The notes beneath the pieces were generated by a model. That model was not told where the DNA came from. It searched no databases and saw nothing but the letters and a program-made list of their open reading frames with translations. 64,000 nucleotides of DNA from Hanleya hanleyi (lineage: Eukaryota > Mollusca > Polyplacophora > Lepidopleurida > Hanleyidae). The stretch covers positions 1 through 64,000 of the forward strand of contig JAVTVY010017227.1 in assembly GCA_036873755.1 (NCBI GenBank). The letters are read 5' to 3'. A program made the position numbers and the translations under genes. Shown here one piece after another: positions 39,371 to 53,200 of this stretch (position 1 is its first letter; every line of letters starts with the position of its first letter).

Positions 39371-40191
39371 TCTTGTTAGTTGAGGCCTACCTATTTTACC
39401 AGAATTTGGGGACTACTAATTTGGGTGCTTTTCGTTGCCTGAACATTTTTTGCTGTGCCGAATATAGGTTGTATCCAAATAAGGGAGATCTAATGCCCCG
39501 ATCTTAATTGTGTTCGCTTGAATACCCTGAAGAATGTAACACATGTTAGTCTCAATACGAAATACTAGACTTTTCATAGTGAAAATTCTGTGGTAAAAGT
39601 ATTGGGCGTTTCAGAATGTTTTATTTCCTCCATAAATTGAAATAAAGCTACACCCTTGTTAAGAAAGATGTCCTGTTCTACAGTAATACCGGAACATTAC
39701 CCATGGGATGATTGTGTCACCCCCTACACCTTTATGACCCCCCACCCCCTACAGTAAAAGCAGGACACCATTAATTTCTAAGATGGATGGATGTCACCCT
39801 CTATGTAACACCATAGATTCACAGGGCACCTTTTATAAGATCACTACCCATTTTGCATGGACAGATTTCACCCCCCTATACCTTCTCATTCATGTACAGT
39901 CATAGGGCATGATCATCTCTAAGATAATATCACTACCCAGTTGCATGGACCCACAGGACAGATGGATGGACAGACACATCCACGGATCCTCCATCACGGA
40001 TTAAAATTCTGTGCTTTACGTTTGTTGATACTACTTTGCATTGGGGTGGAACATTGCAATAATCAGATTAGCCTTTCCATTACAACATCATACTATGACA
40101 TATTACGGACAGATGCAGATAGATGGCTCGTTTTATAGTGTTGACGACTCAGAATATTTCCTTAAATTTGGTTAACAGTTTCTAAATATGA

Positions 40192-40494
<303 letters not shown>

Positions 40495-41817
40495 TGATTC
40501 ATCCAACCAAGGGAAGTAATGGTTAACTTGACTGAGTGGTCTTCTTTGGCATCATGAGAGAGAGAGCGTCTGAGACCAAGATGACAGACGGATAATTTCC
40601 CAAAATTTAACTGGCCTGCTTGGCATTCTCGTTGAAGCCTTCAGCACATCTTTGGAAGAACCCATTATTTCCTTGCATCAAAACTTCATCTGGTACTGAT
40701 TATTCTACAGCTGGAATAGACAAGCAACTTCTTGTACACACATGCATTCCAGTATATCTTCCTGGCTTGGTCTTCCAGTCGATATCCATAAAAAAAATGA
40801 CTAGTTCCCCATCACTCTGATTTATTATGCCTTGCACCCCCTTGGGGGTGGGGCATATAGGAAACACTTTTTCCATTTGTCCAATAGCCGTATCTTGATA
40901 TCTTGGCAAATTATATCATTGCAAACTTTAAAACTTGCACAGGAGAGTTATTGATCAATCTGCTGAAAAATAAAATAAGAAGTAATGGAGTGTATTACTG
41001 ACAATAGTGAGTGATAAACAGCTCTCGCCAATTCTACAGACACGATCGAGAGACTGGTACATGTACCTGGTAAGGTACGTCTGACAATTGGATCACTTGA
41101 AACTTTCTTTAAATGTGCCTATATTCAGCTCTGTTTGTTGCTCAACATATCTGCCAAAGAGAATGTCCTTCAGGTTAAGTTGATTTAATGATATTAAATG
41201 GTGGTCGAAAATTGTTTGATTCAGAATATACCTTACTTTACAAGACTTTGTTACATGTAGTGTCATAGGTCACAGGAAACTTAACTGGTTTCTTCTGAGT
41301 TGTTCAGTTCATGTAAAACACACAGATGGTACCAGGCCGTTTTATCTGACCGTTTAATCTAGATTTAGGACAAAGCTTCAGGTATACTGTCTGACATGTT
41401 CACATTCTTGGAATGTGATATCGCCATGTGAAACTCTGTGTTTGACATCCACCGCAGCTCATACTGGTCACTGCCTGGTATGAGTTGACCTCCATTGAGG
41501 ACAGCAAAACTGTCTGCTGAATTATCTCCCATTTTACGCCTTCTATTTCGGTATATATATGTAGGTGACCCGTAAATCAAATGGGTGATAAAAAATACAA
41601 ACATGTCTGTTCATAATTTCAGCCCAAATGCACTGCCAAAAATACCCTACTTATTTAAGATAATGCCCTAAAGCTCTCTTGAAATAAGATAATTTTACTC
41701 AAAATAAGTTCAGATTTTGTGTTATGTCCATCGTCGTGAATACCATGGTCTATCTTACTCTTGTGGGGGGGGGGGGGGGTAGACAAGAGAGAGAGGGGAA
41801 GGGGCCTACATGTAGTA

Positions 41818-42995
41818 CAGGGCTCGTTTTTCGTCAAATTTAACCAGAATCCAAATGGATTCCCGTAATTTAGTCACACGGGAATCCAATTTTATCGTCA
41901 TGGATTACAAGAATGCCAATAATGTGAGTGAGCTAATAAACATGTTGAATTATATCAATACTCTGAGTTTTCTTTTATTTCAATTTGACAACGCGAAGGA
42001 ATGTCAATAAAATGCTTGAACAATATATATTAAATTTCTAACTTTCAGCTCCAATTATGACAAAAAGAACAAATTCTTAAGTTAAAATCAATAAACTGAA
42101 ATCGGCTTTCCTTTCTCAGAAAGTGAGCAGGGCCTGATCCAGGCCGTTTTTGAACCCGTTATAACGGGTTTGGGCGCCATGAATTTGGGCGCCCAAATGA
42201 GAAAAAAAAAATAAAAAAAAATAAAAAAAAAAAATATATTTTTGTTAGCAAATTCCCTCTGAACAGGCTGAAACCTATATTAATGCAATTACTATTGCCA
42301 AATATTAAGTTATCAGGCTGTATTTAGACCATTCAATACTCCCACAGCTTCCATGGGCTTCGACAGTCCCACATCGCGGCCTATTTCACTATAACTTATC
42401 ACACTCTGCGCCAGGTAAGGGTGCCCAAACTAAAAGTCTAGATCAGGCCCTGGTGAGTCCTTCTCCGCGCTCATCGTGACTTTCGAAATTATTGAAGACG
42501 AACAGACAGACTTGATACGTGATCGTTAAAATGGAGTCAGAAAAATGTGTGTGGAAATTTCACACGAATTGTAATTACTTCACTGTAAACGCAATAAACG
42601 GCAAACGAATTCATATCTACACATGGGAAGAGATCTTGTGATTATTTCGATTGACATGAACAGTGACGGCATCAGTAATTTGCAACGAACTGCCAATATT
42701 CTTTGTTAACCGGTACTGCAGTTACGGAAGAATTGTCTCCCTTTAGCGCATTACTTTATGGCAGGCTTAATTCCGTTGCCGTATACGCAAATAGTCCGAT
42801 AATTTGGTGGATAGTGCGAAACTTCCTGTTTCGCTGATCGTCGAACATAATCAAGTTTGTGTCATTTCAAGAGGATTAAATGTATACAATTATTTTTAAT
42901 TTGACTTGATGTTACGGGAATCCACTTGAATTCGCGTATGGCGAATTTACGGGAATAATAAGAGAATCGGATTCCCGTCGAAAAACGAGCCCTGT
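41818..42995. mobile_element. CAGGGCTCG-ended DNA transposon-like insertion
   Basis: Termini CAGGGCTCGTTTTTCG and CGAAAAACGAGCCCTG are perfectly inverted, and the GGATTCCCGT/ACGGGAATCC words recur in both arms. No clear target duplication and no transposase. It hosts the nested element at 42132. Confidence 0.7.
42132..42456. mobile_element. Nested CAGGGCCTGATC-ended element
   Basis: Ends are CAGGGCCTGATC and GATCAGGCCCTG with a perfect GTGAG duplication on both sides. A poly-A/T interior and a GCCCAAA...TTTGGGCG pair. Non-coding. Confidence 0.75.
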
Positions 42996-45900
42996 TTTTT
43001 TTTGATCGCATAGATCACTTTGAAGAACAAACCTATTTTACTTGTAACCCTTGTTGTATAGAAATAATATCAAGGTTGAAGTGTGGGAGAGAGTTGTGAG
43101 ATATCAGAGCAACAGCCCAATATTCCCTCCCATCCTCTCTCTTTGACCTTCTGAGATCCATTAGGGATGCCATTATATTACCTGCTGACGTATTGGCAAC
43201 CATGGTGACCTGATTCAGGCGGTCTAAGAGACGGGTTCAAGAGAGAAGGGGAGGACAGCGGACTGCTTGATTGGCCACATGGGTTCTGTTATGAGGGAGC
43301 TATGAAGTGCAGGTGTATAGCTCTGGGAAATGTCTGGCTAGAAATCCACCTTTCCTCAAAATAGGGGAGTTGTATTGATCGGCCTGCCATAAATAGCCAC
43401 CGTTTGGTTTGCCCAGCTATTTTTAGCCGTTCAGATAACTAAAATAACCTTGTCATGAGTCAATAATGGAGCAATGCCTAGTAAGACTCCTGGCCTGAAC
43501 TGAACTGAACTATGCTCAAGTTAACCTACTGAGCTAGAATTCCTACCCCTTTTACTGAGTCTCGTCCAGACTTCTGCAAATTCTGAGATCCAGTCAGCAA
43601 TTTATTGAAACGGCGTTAATTCCATGTTGTAGGAAGATTTAAACATATATGAAACCGTGAGATGGAATCAATGTTAGTTTTAAGGTGTTTAAAAGGTTAC
43701 AAGTACATTTGAACTCAAAATACTTTTTAGGTATTCTACATGTTCAATCCTTTAATACAAAAAAAGAAAAGAAAACATTCTAAATTCTTTAACTGATTTC
43801 TGCAAAATATCACTGTCATAGAAATTTGTAATTTATAAATTTAGCATGAATGAAAAAGAGATACTTTATTGCTAAAAAAGCCTTCAAAGCATCTTCTCTG
43901 ACCCCACACTATAAATTCCCCGAAGAAAACCCTGAATGGGCCATCTTAAAAAGATAACTGCTCTTGTAGGCATGGATTGATGGATAAATAGCTTGTCAAA
44001 CATAAGGGTTACATGTAGCCAAGGTAGGTTTGGGTGGTGGTTAATTTAGTTAATAATTTAATCTGCTTGCTTGTTTATTTTTTTATTAGAAGGATATAAA
44101 AGCTTGTTGAACCCTGAGTGTGGAGTGAAAATTCTTTGGAATGATGAGAGTGGGTCCAAATGAGAGGGTGTTGGCATGGACGTGCCTAATTTCTGTAATA
44201 CACCTACCTACATATATATGAGTATGAAAGCTCCCCACCTTTCACTCACAATAAACTAAACTATGGATACATGTGCCACCCACCGACTGACTGTATATTC
44301 CTCACTCACAGATTTAGCGGTCCAAGTGAAGCATTTCATTTAAAGTTGTTTATTTTTGTTCGATCTCTGTTGAGTTTGCATACATATCGATAAATTCGAA
44401 TCTACATGTAGGTGGCTGCCCTTGTAATCATATGCATGGAGTATTCTTTCGGCACTGATTATATTAAAACATCGATAAATCATGCATTTTAAGTCTTGGC
44501 ATTACATGTGTATAATCTTGACAGTGTTTTCCTGTAGACGGGTCCATTGTATATTTCCCAGTTTATTGGTCTGGTTTTATATTAATATCTGGTAAAAAAA
44601 AGCGCACTTTAATTATGAATTTATTAACATGATTACAAGTTGTCCGGATTTAGTGGGAAAAGGAAGAACATTGATCGCGTTGCTCAGGGCAGACAATTGT
44701 GTACCGAGAGACCCCATTTAATGAGCCGAGCATTGTCGTGTTTTTACTTACTTCTCGTCTTTGATGAAGAGGGTCATCCGTTATACCTGGTCTCGCTAAC
44801 AAAGAGGAGTTCTTCTCTCTTCTCCCTGTGATTCATTTGAGCCACCAGTTGATCATAGCATGGAATCAGATACCTCTATTGAATCTTAATGAGATGGGTA
44901 GGAAAAACTTGCCCGAGCTTATGGCGGCTAATTGATCGTACGAGAGGCCACGATTTACCTCCGTATGGCTGCTACCTTTGATGTGGGGAAACACTGCATG
45001 CACAGGTTTCCACTGTGGAAATAATACAGCCTTTCTGAAGAAGGAAATTAGAGAGGGGGCTAAATGAACAGAAGGAAAATGTCTGGTTTATTATAATAAA
45101 GAATGGAAATAATCAAATGTACATGTGTACATACATGATATTCATTATTCATATGAATTTGGTGACACTTGTATCCATTGTAACAACTGGATGTGTCAGA
45201 AAGCAGGAGCTGTAGTAAAGAAAATCAAGGAATCCTTAATTAATATAAGATGGAAATACAGGTAACTAGAAGGTATGTTGCATCACTATTGATTCATGCA
45301 CTTTAACAATATGAAATTGGGGAATTTTGTCAGTACAAATTGGGGAATTTTGTCAGTACAAATTGGGGAATTTTGTCAGTACAAATCAATCTTTTTGTGC
45401 AGAATTAAAGAAATAAATTTTTGACTTGATGACTGTAACTGCTCCTTTGAATATTTTCCTGATCACAAAATAAAATATTGTAAATCAGTGAATGTAAATG
45501 TTTACCTCTACATGGACTAAGAGAGTGATAAAGATACTGAAGCCTGAAAGCACCTGTACACAAATACAATGTCTACACTGAGAAGCGGAAATCCAGGAAG
45601 TCTTCATATTCCATTTATACACAAATCTAAATGCACTCTTTGTAAAAATTTCACCTCTGCTCAATAGTTCACATCATTCAACAAGGAAAAAGCTGGCAAT
45701 ATATGTTCAAATTTTATTGTAAAACATACCATAAACGTATAAAAAGTTTATTTTATTGAAGACTACCTTTTTTGTGATAAAAATTGAGAAAATCGGCGAA
45801 GAATTTGCCATTGTTTTGACCATTTTCAACGTCGTCGAAATCCCCATTTCCCTCTGTAGAATGTGGGAGATCATGATCTCATTTCAAATGTCATTTCCTG

Positions 45901-46736
45901 CACTTTCAACCTATGATGAGTGATTTAACAAATAACAAACGAAAGATTTGATTGGATAGACATGTTGCCATTCATGAATATTCCTTCGATACTGTGCCGA
46001 AAATGAGGCGAACTGAGCTGGTTAATATTGCGAAGCTGATTAGTTGAAAATGCTGATCTGTCTGTATTCTGTTACCGGATGAATTTAGCAGGAGAAAAAT
46101 GGCGGCGTAGGAAAATTTACTGAGCCGACTTTTGTGTTTAACATGGAAATAAAGGGTTTCTCGGATTTATATGTCCGATTAAAACCCACAGGGACGATGC
46201 ACTGGTATTTTAGCATGATTGTCCGGTTGAAATAGGCAAATCGTGATGAGATTTTCTTCTGCATGTTGCCAAAATCAAAGTTTTGTGGTTGTTTATTTTC
46301 TTTTCTCACCTGGTCTGGTTCTATTTTTGAAACACGCAGTCAGATAGGTTTGATGGGCAGATTAGGTAAAGTTTGGGCTTTCTGAAAATATATATATTTA
46401 GCGGGGTTTCAATCGCGCTGCATGCAAATATATTGCTTCAAAAAGAGACTGTCCATAACAAAATCCTCCCGCATGGATTAATCCAAACAAACAAGGCTGA
46501 CAAATGAGACTTATCGGCAAGCAGCAAAAGGTTAAGGTGTATTACTATGGGATGACCACTGCTCAGCGGGTAGCACACTTTATACATATATGTTGCTCAC
46601 ATGATGTTTAATAAACTGAGAAAAGGTATCTGTCTAGCTATGTCTATGATTTATAAACAGCATACCTATAGTGAAGTTAGATTTTCCCTCTACATGTGTT
46701 CTTAAATTTGATTTTTCTTCTCCGACTGTCTTTCAG

Positions 46737-46871
46737 GCATTGAATAAGAAGGAACACAAAGGTTGTGAGAGTCCCGAGGAGCCCGATCAAGATCAGTACG
46801 TACTGACGCCACGGACAGAGGAGAAATATGACCGCATCAACCAGGAGTTTAACAAAGTCATGACACAGCGA
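46737..46871 (+). CDS. Mef2: Mef2 coding exon 3 (residues 87-131)
   Basis: A CTTTCAG acceptor and a CGAGTAAGT donor, phase 0 at both ends, 45 codons. It completes the MEF2 domain (ALNKKEHKGCESPEEPDQDQ) and begins the transactivation region (YDRINQEFNKVMTQR). Confidence 0.95.
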
Positions 46872-47869
46872 GTAAGTTCATTGTTAACTTCATCGTACTT
46901 TTGTACCCTTGTATGATTCATTAGGGGGAAAAGATGTCGCATACGAAAATTGAGGCTACGGTCACTGACCCCAAATCAAGAAATCATTAAAAATTGCAAT
47001 TTTGATACATTATGGGGAGACGATAGTCACATACCAAAATTGTGGTCAAATAATTGTGTGGGCATATATTGAAGCCAATTCTGACTCTTGTTACCAGAGT
47101 GCTATTGCGTTTTTGTTGACGCGGTCTGCTTGACTGTCAGTAGATACATTTGGGGGATACGATGTCTCGTGTGCCAAAATTGGGGTCAAGATCACTGATC
47201 ACAAATCAGGAAATCATCAGGTGTCCATTGATGCATTATGGGCAGACGATATGTCACATACAGAAGTTGAAGTGAAACAATTGTGTGGGCGTATATTGAA
47301 GCAACTTTGACTCTTGTTATCAGAGTGCTAATTTGCTTTTTTCGTCAGCTTGGTCTGCTTGACTGTTCTTTTGATTGTCTCGTCTGTGTATTATTAATTT
47401 TAGCAGGACATTTTGAAGCATTTTAGTGGATGATCAGGAAACGTATTGGAGTTGATGGACCGTGACTTGATTTTTCATCTAAACTGTACTTTTATATTGG
47501 ATTGTTAGATTTCATGATGAACAACAATATTGGAACTTGTTCATATACTTACATGTACACTAGATTATTAAAGTAAGCATTTACCCATAAACTAATGATC
47601 CTAAATAATTAATAACGAGCTTTTCTCCTGCTCACAATGATTAATTTTGACAGATTTGAGGGGGGTTCAATATGTACATGCATGTGATATATACATTAGC
47701 GTGCAGAGACTGGAATTATATACTTGCAGCTATGAATGCCATGCTGATAAATATTGGTGAAAAATTGAAGTCAGACAATTCTGATAATTCTGATACGGTA
47801 CCTTAACGCGGAGTCCTCGTCAATTAATTTGTGTCTTAATGTATGTAATAATATGATAATAATAACAGG

Positions 47870-48070
47870 CCTTGCATTCTAGAAATAACACCAAGCTATT
47901 ATTGGGGCTGATTTCCTCACAGCGGGGCTGATTTCCTCACAGCAGGGCTGATTTCCTCACAGCAGGGCTGATTTCAATTGAAATCCTGCTTTTTGCCAGG
48001 CTGATAAGTAGTCCTCAAGAAAAGAAGTCATGGGCCTGGGTTTATCAGCCCTGTCAAAATGCAAGGCCTG
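47870..48070. mobile_element. Short CAGGCCTTGCATT-ended element
   Basis: Ends are CAGGCCTTGCATT and AATGCAAGGCCTG, flanked by AATAA/AATAG (4 of 5 bases match). The interior has four units of GGGCTGATTTCCTCACAGC type. Confidence 0.6.
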
Positions 48071-48470
48071 AATAGACTATAATTCTTGAATAATTCGATC
48101 ACAGTAAATGCAATTCCCACTTTTAAAAAAAGACAGAAGTTTTTGGAAAAGGAAGTCGGATTAGTATGAATCAGATGTTTTGCTTTTGAGGACAATTTTC
48201 ATTCAATTCCTGTTAAATTTATAGGCTGCTCAAATTCATAAGCTCACGGCAGATGAATAAGAATTTAATCAAACATTTGGGGTAATTGAATGATGATAGA
48301 GTGAGTGAATGATCAAGCACTACCATATCCCTATCATTGTGCAGGGAACCTAGAGAATTTCTTTTGAACATTTCAAATTACAGATTTGTGCTGATTACAG
48401 ATCAGTCGTATTGTTGTACCATGTTTATCTACTTTGTGTTCCAGTAAATTAAATCATCCAATCTGGGGTT

Positions 48471-49680
48471 TGCCAGTGGTCAAAATTTGAATTTTTTTTC
48501 CTTAGCCATTTGGCTACCAGACATAACAAATTATTCGCCAAGTTGGCGAGGAGATAATTTTTTCACTCGCCGAAGGTTGAGCTATTTAGTGATCACGCAA
48601 TTGCCTCAGCTGTGCTATTTCACTGTTTCATGTTCCCAGTGTCGACTCCGGATATATACGTTCACAGTGACCATTGCACGTTTGGTCCACTTTCAAAACA
48701 ATTTGGAGCCACGTGTGACAAAAATCGAACCAGACCCGGCTCACTCCATTTAAAACATATTAGTTCACAAAATATTTCACGCAAGTTTGGTGTTTATTTA
48801 CTAAAAACGACAGTTGATTGTGTGAAGATCATCTACAAATGTGAAACAGATGTGCCGTTTCTTCAGAAATGTGCTTCAAAACGCGTGAAAACGCACCGTC
48901 TTGACAAGCTTCTACAACAAAATCCAGATGGAAAATATCCATGTTCCGGGCATCAAATTGAAGGACAATAACCCAGCTTTCATTTGCTCACATGTTATTC
49001 ATGTCAAAAAGTAGAAATACGCCAATTTTATTGGATAAAAATGCTATTCACTTCGAATCTGTAATGACCTCCCGCGAAAATACTGATCACCTGACGTAAA
49101 CCCGACTTCCTGATTGGCCGAAATCTTAATATCGGTCAGTGCGCGTACGCATGATTGACCAAATCCAGCGAAGAAGGAAATGTTTTTGAACTCAATGGCG
49201 AAGCTGAGGTCGCCAAACGTCCCGTAAACAATGGGATATTTACTTGTTTACGTGGAATGTTCAATAAATTTTCGATATTCATTACGCGAAGAGTAATCAG
49301 GAATACGTATCATGACATCTAGAAGATTTTATACGGTTTATTTATTCGCGATGAAGCAGAAAAAGACCGTCTATCGGTAGCAATCCGGACGTGATAAAAT
49401 TACACACGTGAGTTTTCAGTACGTTATTTTTGCCAAATAACGATTTCTAAATATTTAAGGCTGTAAAATGCCAAATATGTTCTGAATGTACACTCTAGAC
49501 AGACACGTAGCACCGAGCAGGTGGCGATAAACGATACTGGAGGACAACAATTCATTCGACATTTTGGCAACAACTAGAATTTTCCTGTCGCTATATATGC
49601 GACTAGGGGGAATTTTTATTCGCCGAGTTCTCATTTCTATTCGCCGTTGGCGACATGGCGAGCGTGATTGTCGACCCCTG
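48471..49680. mobile_element. CAGTGGTC/GACCCCTG-ended insertion
   Basis: Ends are CAGTGGTCAAAATT and TTGTCGACCCCTG, with a GTTTGC duplication on both sides; TTCGCCRA-type words are inverted in the two arms. An open frame of about 119 codons (48612-48971) lies inside, but no transposase motif is recognised. Confidence 0.55.
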
Positions 49681-50051
49681 GTTTGCACTATAATTCAAGT
49701 TAATTTTTAGACAATACTATCTTGCCTCGATACCAGCAGGCATTGCACTGATACTTGGCTGATCACACGAGTTCTTGTGCATTAATCGTGGCGCTTTTGC
49801 TGTTTAACCTAGGAAATAGTTTTAATTGAAGATAACTAGACTATTTTCAACCTGAAGTTGCCAAATTTATCATAAATGTAAGCTTATTGGTCCTTTCTGG
49901 GAATAGTAGGAACATTTTATCGATGTGATTGGATTTTATTAGACAGGATATTACATTGATTGAATTATTAGAACATTTTATCTTGCACTTCACTTTTCAT
50001 AGCATATTATGTGAATTTACAACCCATTTATAGAATGACGTCCTGTTGCAG

Positions 50052-50265
50052 TTACAAATGTCTCCCTACCATAACCCGACCATGCCTGTCACCGTTCCCA
50101 TGCATCACGGCTCTCCCTACTCACAGGCAGTGGGGAGTCCCCACCCCCACACTCCACACCAACAACAACAACAACAGCACCCCATCACCACACAGTCGAG
50201 CGGCCTCCTTCACCCCTCACAGGCGGGCATCCCACAGAGTGTCAGCCCCAGACCAGGATCAGCCG
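50052..50265 (+). CDS. Mef2: Mef2 coding exon 4 (residues 132-202 and the first base of codon 203)
   Basis: A CCTGTTGCAG acceptor and a GGTATGTA donor, ending in phase 1. It encodes a Pro/His/Gln-rich part of the transactivation region: LQMSPYHNPTMPVTVPMHHG, then a run of six Gln and SPRPGSA. Confidence 0.88.
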
Positions 50266-53200
50266 GTATGTACATAAAACAGATTTATATTGTAAATTAT
50301 AACGATATTTTGCAAAACCATGGAAATTTGTTACAACATACAGTATGCTATTATATTTTATGTATTATAACCGTGGAAACATGGACACTCACTACAGCTT
50401 GTTTTGAAAATAATTGAGTAACCATGGAAACATTGTAACCATGGCTACTGAATAATTCTATTCCAGGTAAGCATGGTAATGTGGGTTTACCATGGTTTAT
50501 CTTGATATTATAGGTAGCCATGGAAACCGTATCTAGGATATCGTGATATTATAGGTTACTATGGAAATCATGCCTTCCATGACTACTTCTCACTCCTAAA
50601 ACATCATAAAATTGTAGGCCATTGTTTTGTTACTCACCGCTGCTATAACCATGGAAACCCTCATTTTCAAAATTATAAAATTTTGTGGAAAAGGATCATT
50701 AAGAGAGTATCTCATATTTGCTGTAACCTGAATCCAGATTATCATGGTTATACAGATTTATTAAAACTTTGAATTTAATTGGAGTAAAACTTCTTATCTG
50801 GGGAATGGTGTCAAAATCCTGCGCATTTGAAGTATTCAAATGACCAGCTTGCTTTGGTAATAACCAGAGAGCACGCTTTAGGGAACTAAATAAATTGAAA
50901 CTTTCAGATTGATTTTCGAAAAAAAAACCCCTCATTTTAGATTTAAAAAAAAGATAAGTTCCATATCAATGCAATTAATCTTAGCACGCATACATATAAT
51001 AAATGTAGATAAATGAAGTTATGGGTATAGAAATTAACAGCTATAAGTCAAATTTTAATGGCTAACAGGAAATATGATATGATCTCTCACTCCCCTATCT
51101 CCCATCTTCTTCAGCCATGCAAATGAATTTCTTAAATCTATTGTTCACAACAGAGACGTGTTATTGTAGGTTTCGTTGTGGAAGGAAAAAAAAATAGTTT
51201 TGACTATTTTTTGTTTTCCTGCCAAATATTCAAGCAAGATATATTAGACATGGATGAAAAGAACATGCTGATACGATCATTCATGGGGCATGCCAGTGGT
51301 CTGAATTTCTAACAACCAATTATTGTCTGACAAAAATCTTTGTCCTAATTAAAATTAAAAATCATGCATTACTTCAGGTGAAAATCACGTGCCAAAGACA
51401 GAATAAAACTTTAAAATTACATGTAGTTGGCACAGGACCAGAATCGCTGCTCAGCATGCTCATATAATTACATAAAGAGGAAACTTTACTTTTTTCTTGA
51501 TTTTAGATACGGGTAATGTTCACAAAATGCACTGAAAATCGAGATCATATGAACTTACTGTCCCTCATGTATTGTTCTGGCTTTTTTCTGGTATTCTTTG
51601 TTTTAATTAGTTTCATTTGTCAGAGCACCAAGTTGAGCCATTTCTTGTCGATATTAAAAAAAAAATGAGACAGAAGAAATTATGGCACATGCATGTTCAG
51701 TCATGCAGAACTCCAGTCTGTACATTCTCTACTAATATATTTGGGTAGGGCTGATAACACATTTTTCCTAAAATTAATATTTTTCAATGGTAAGCATAGC
51801 CGTGGATTTATGACTTCAATATGGGAGTGGACATTAAAATTTGAAGTCTGGTACTGTAGATTCTTGAATAATCCTACCACTTCATTTAACTTTTACCATC
51901 TTGGTTACTGTAAATTTACTCAATAAATTGATACAAGGCTATTTTATGGATAACAACTTCTTTTCTTACTCTTGATGAAACGTCAGCACCAGAGCAATAA
52001 AAGAAGTTATCTCTACAATAGCCTTGTGTTATATACGCAGACTTCTATATGACTATCAAAGAAAATAAATTTTATCACTGCCTAGAATTTGGAGAACTTA
52101 AATAAACTCTTAAATGTGTTTAATATCATTTTCCTGGGAAGTAAGCTCGCTTTTGCAAATTGTCCGGTAATGAGTGAGTCAGTCAGTGAGTCCATTTGAA
52201 TCCTTTCTCCGGCAAAATAAGGAGAAGCGTTGACATTAGAACCTTGATTTTTGGCATGAACATGCATTAGGGGACTGTTACCAGCAAGTTCTGAGCTGAC
52301 CTAATTTTGATGAAAATTTGACTTATTTAGGTGACCTATAAACCTCAAAATTGACAAAAAACAAAACCTACTTCGTTAGTCACCTCTCATTTGATTAATT
52401 CCCTGTTCCAGTACATTTGATCACCCCAATATTTCTGGATGTGAAAATGTATTTTCTGTGATTTAATTTAGGAATTTACAGTAACCAAGACAGACAGATC
52501 ATACAGAGTGCATGTAAGATCTGATATCCCCATTCCTTGCTATACTTCATGATTTGATGCACTTGCATCAAAAATGATATAATACTCACTTTATGCTATT
52601 GTAAATTCATTGCTTGGACACTGCAAACAATCAAAAAGAGGCATTTTGCATTCAACAATGTGAAACAATTTCTTTCATAACAAAAATGTATGACATTGCG
52701 TAATATATGAATTTCTGTAGATAAATAATCAAATTGCTTATGGATAACAACTTCTAGTTTACTCAGGAAATTAATTATGTCTCCCCCAACTATGTTGGGG
52801 GGAGACATCTAGTGTTTGTGCTGTCTGTCTGTCTGTCTGTCCGTCTGTCTGTCTGTCTGTCTGTCTGGATGGATGGATGTCTGTCTCTCTGGATGGATGT
52901 CTGTCCGTCCCCTTGCCTTGTCTGCAAGATATCTTGAGAACTACTGGATGGAATTTCACCAAACTTGGATGGAAGCTTCATTGGGATAGCCCCCTCATTT
53001 GATTAGGTTTTGGTTTATGTGCGTGCATTCATCCGTGTCCGGTGTCCGTCCGTCCGTCCATCTACTTGTACATGTATATACAGGCCTTGTCTGCAAGATA
53101 TCTTGAGAACTACTGGACGGAATTTCACCCCACTTGGATGGAAGCTTCAGTGGGATAGCCCCCTCATTTGATTAGGTTTTAGTGTGTGTGCGTGCATTCA

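Larger units (their letters stand above)
46872..50051 (+). other. Mef2 intron 3 (3.2 kb)
   Basis: It contains fragments of the 37.7-kb repeat family (46920-47335) and two CAGG-ended insertions (47870-48070, 48471-49680). An alternatively used exon could lie here, but I see none that I can support. Confidence 0.65.

Noticed and set aside
48612..48971. Possible transposase gene in the 48.5-kb CAGGG-type element
   Set aside because: 119 codons with no recognisable catalytic or zinc-finger motif; may be chance.
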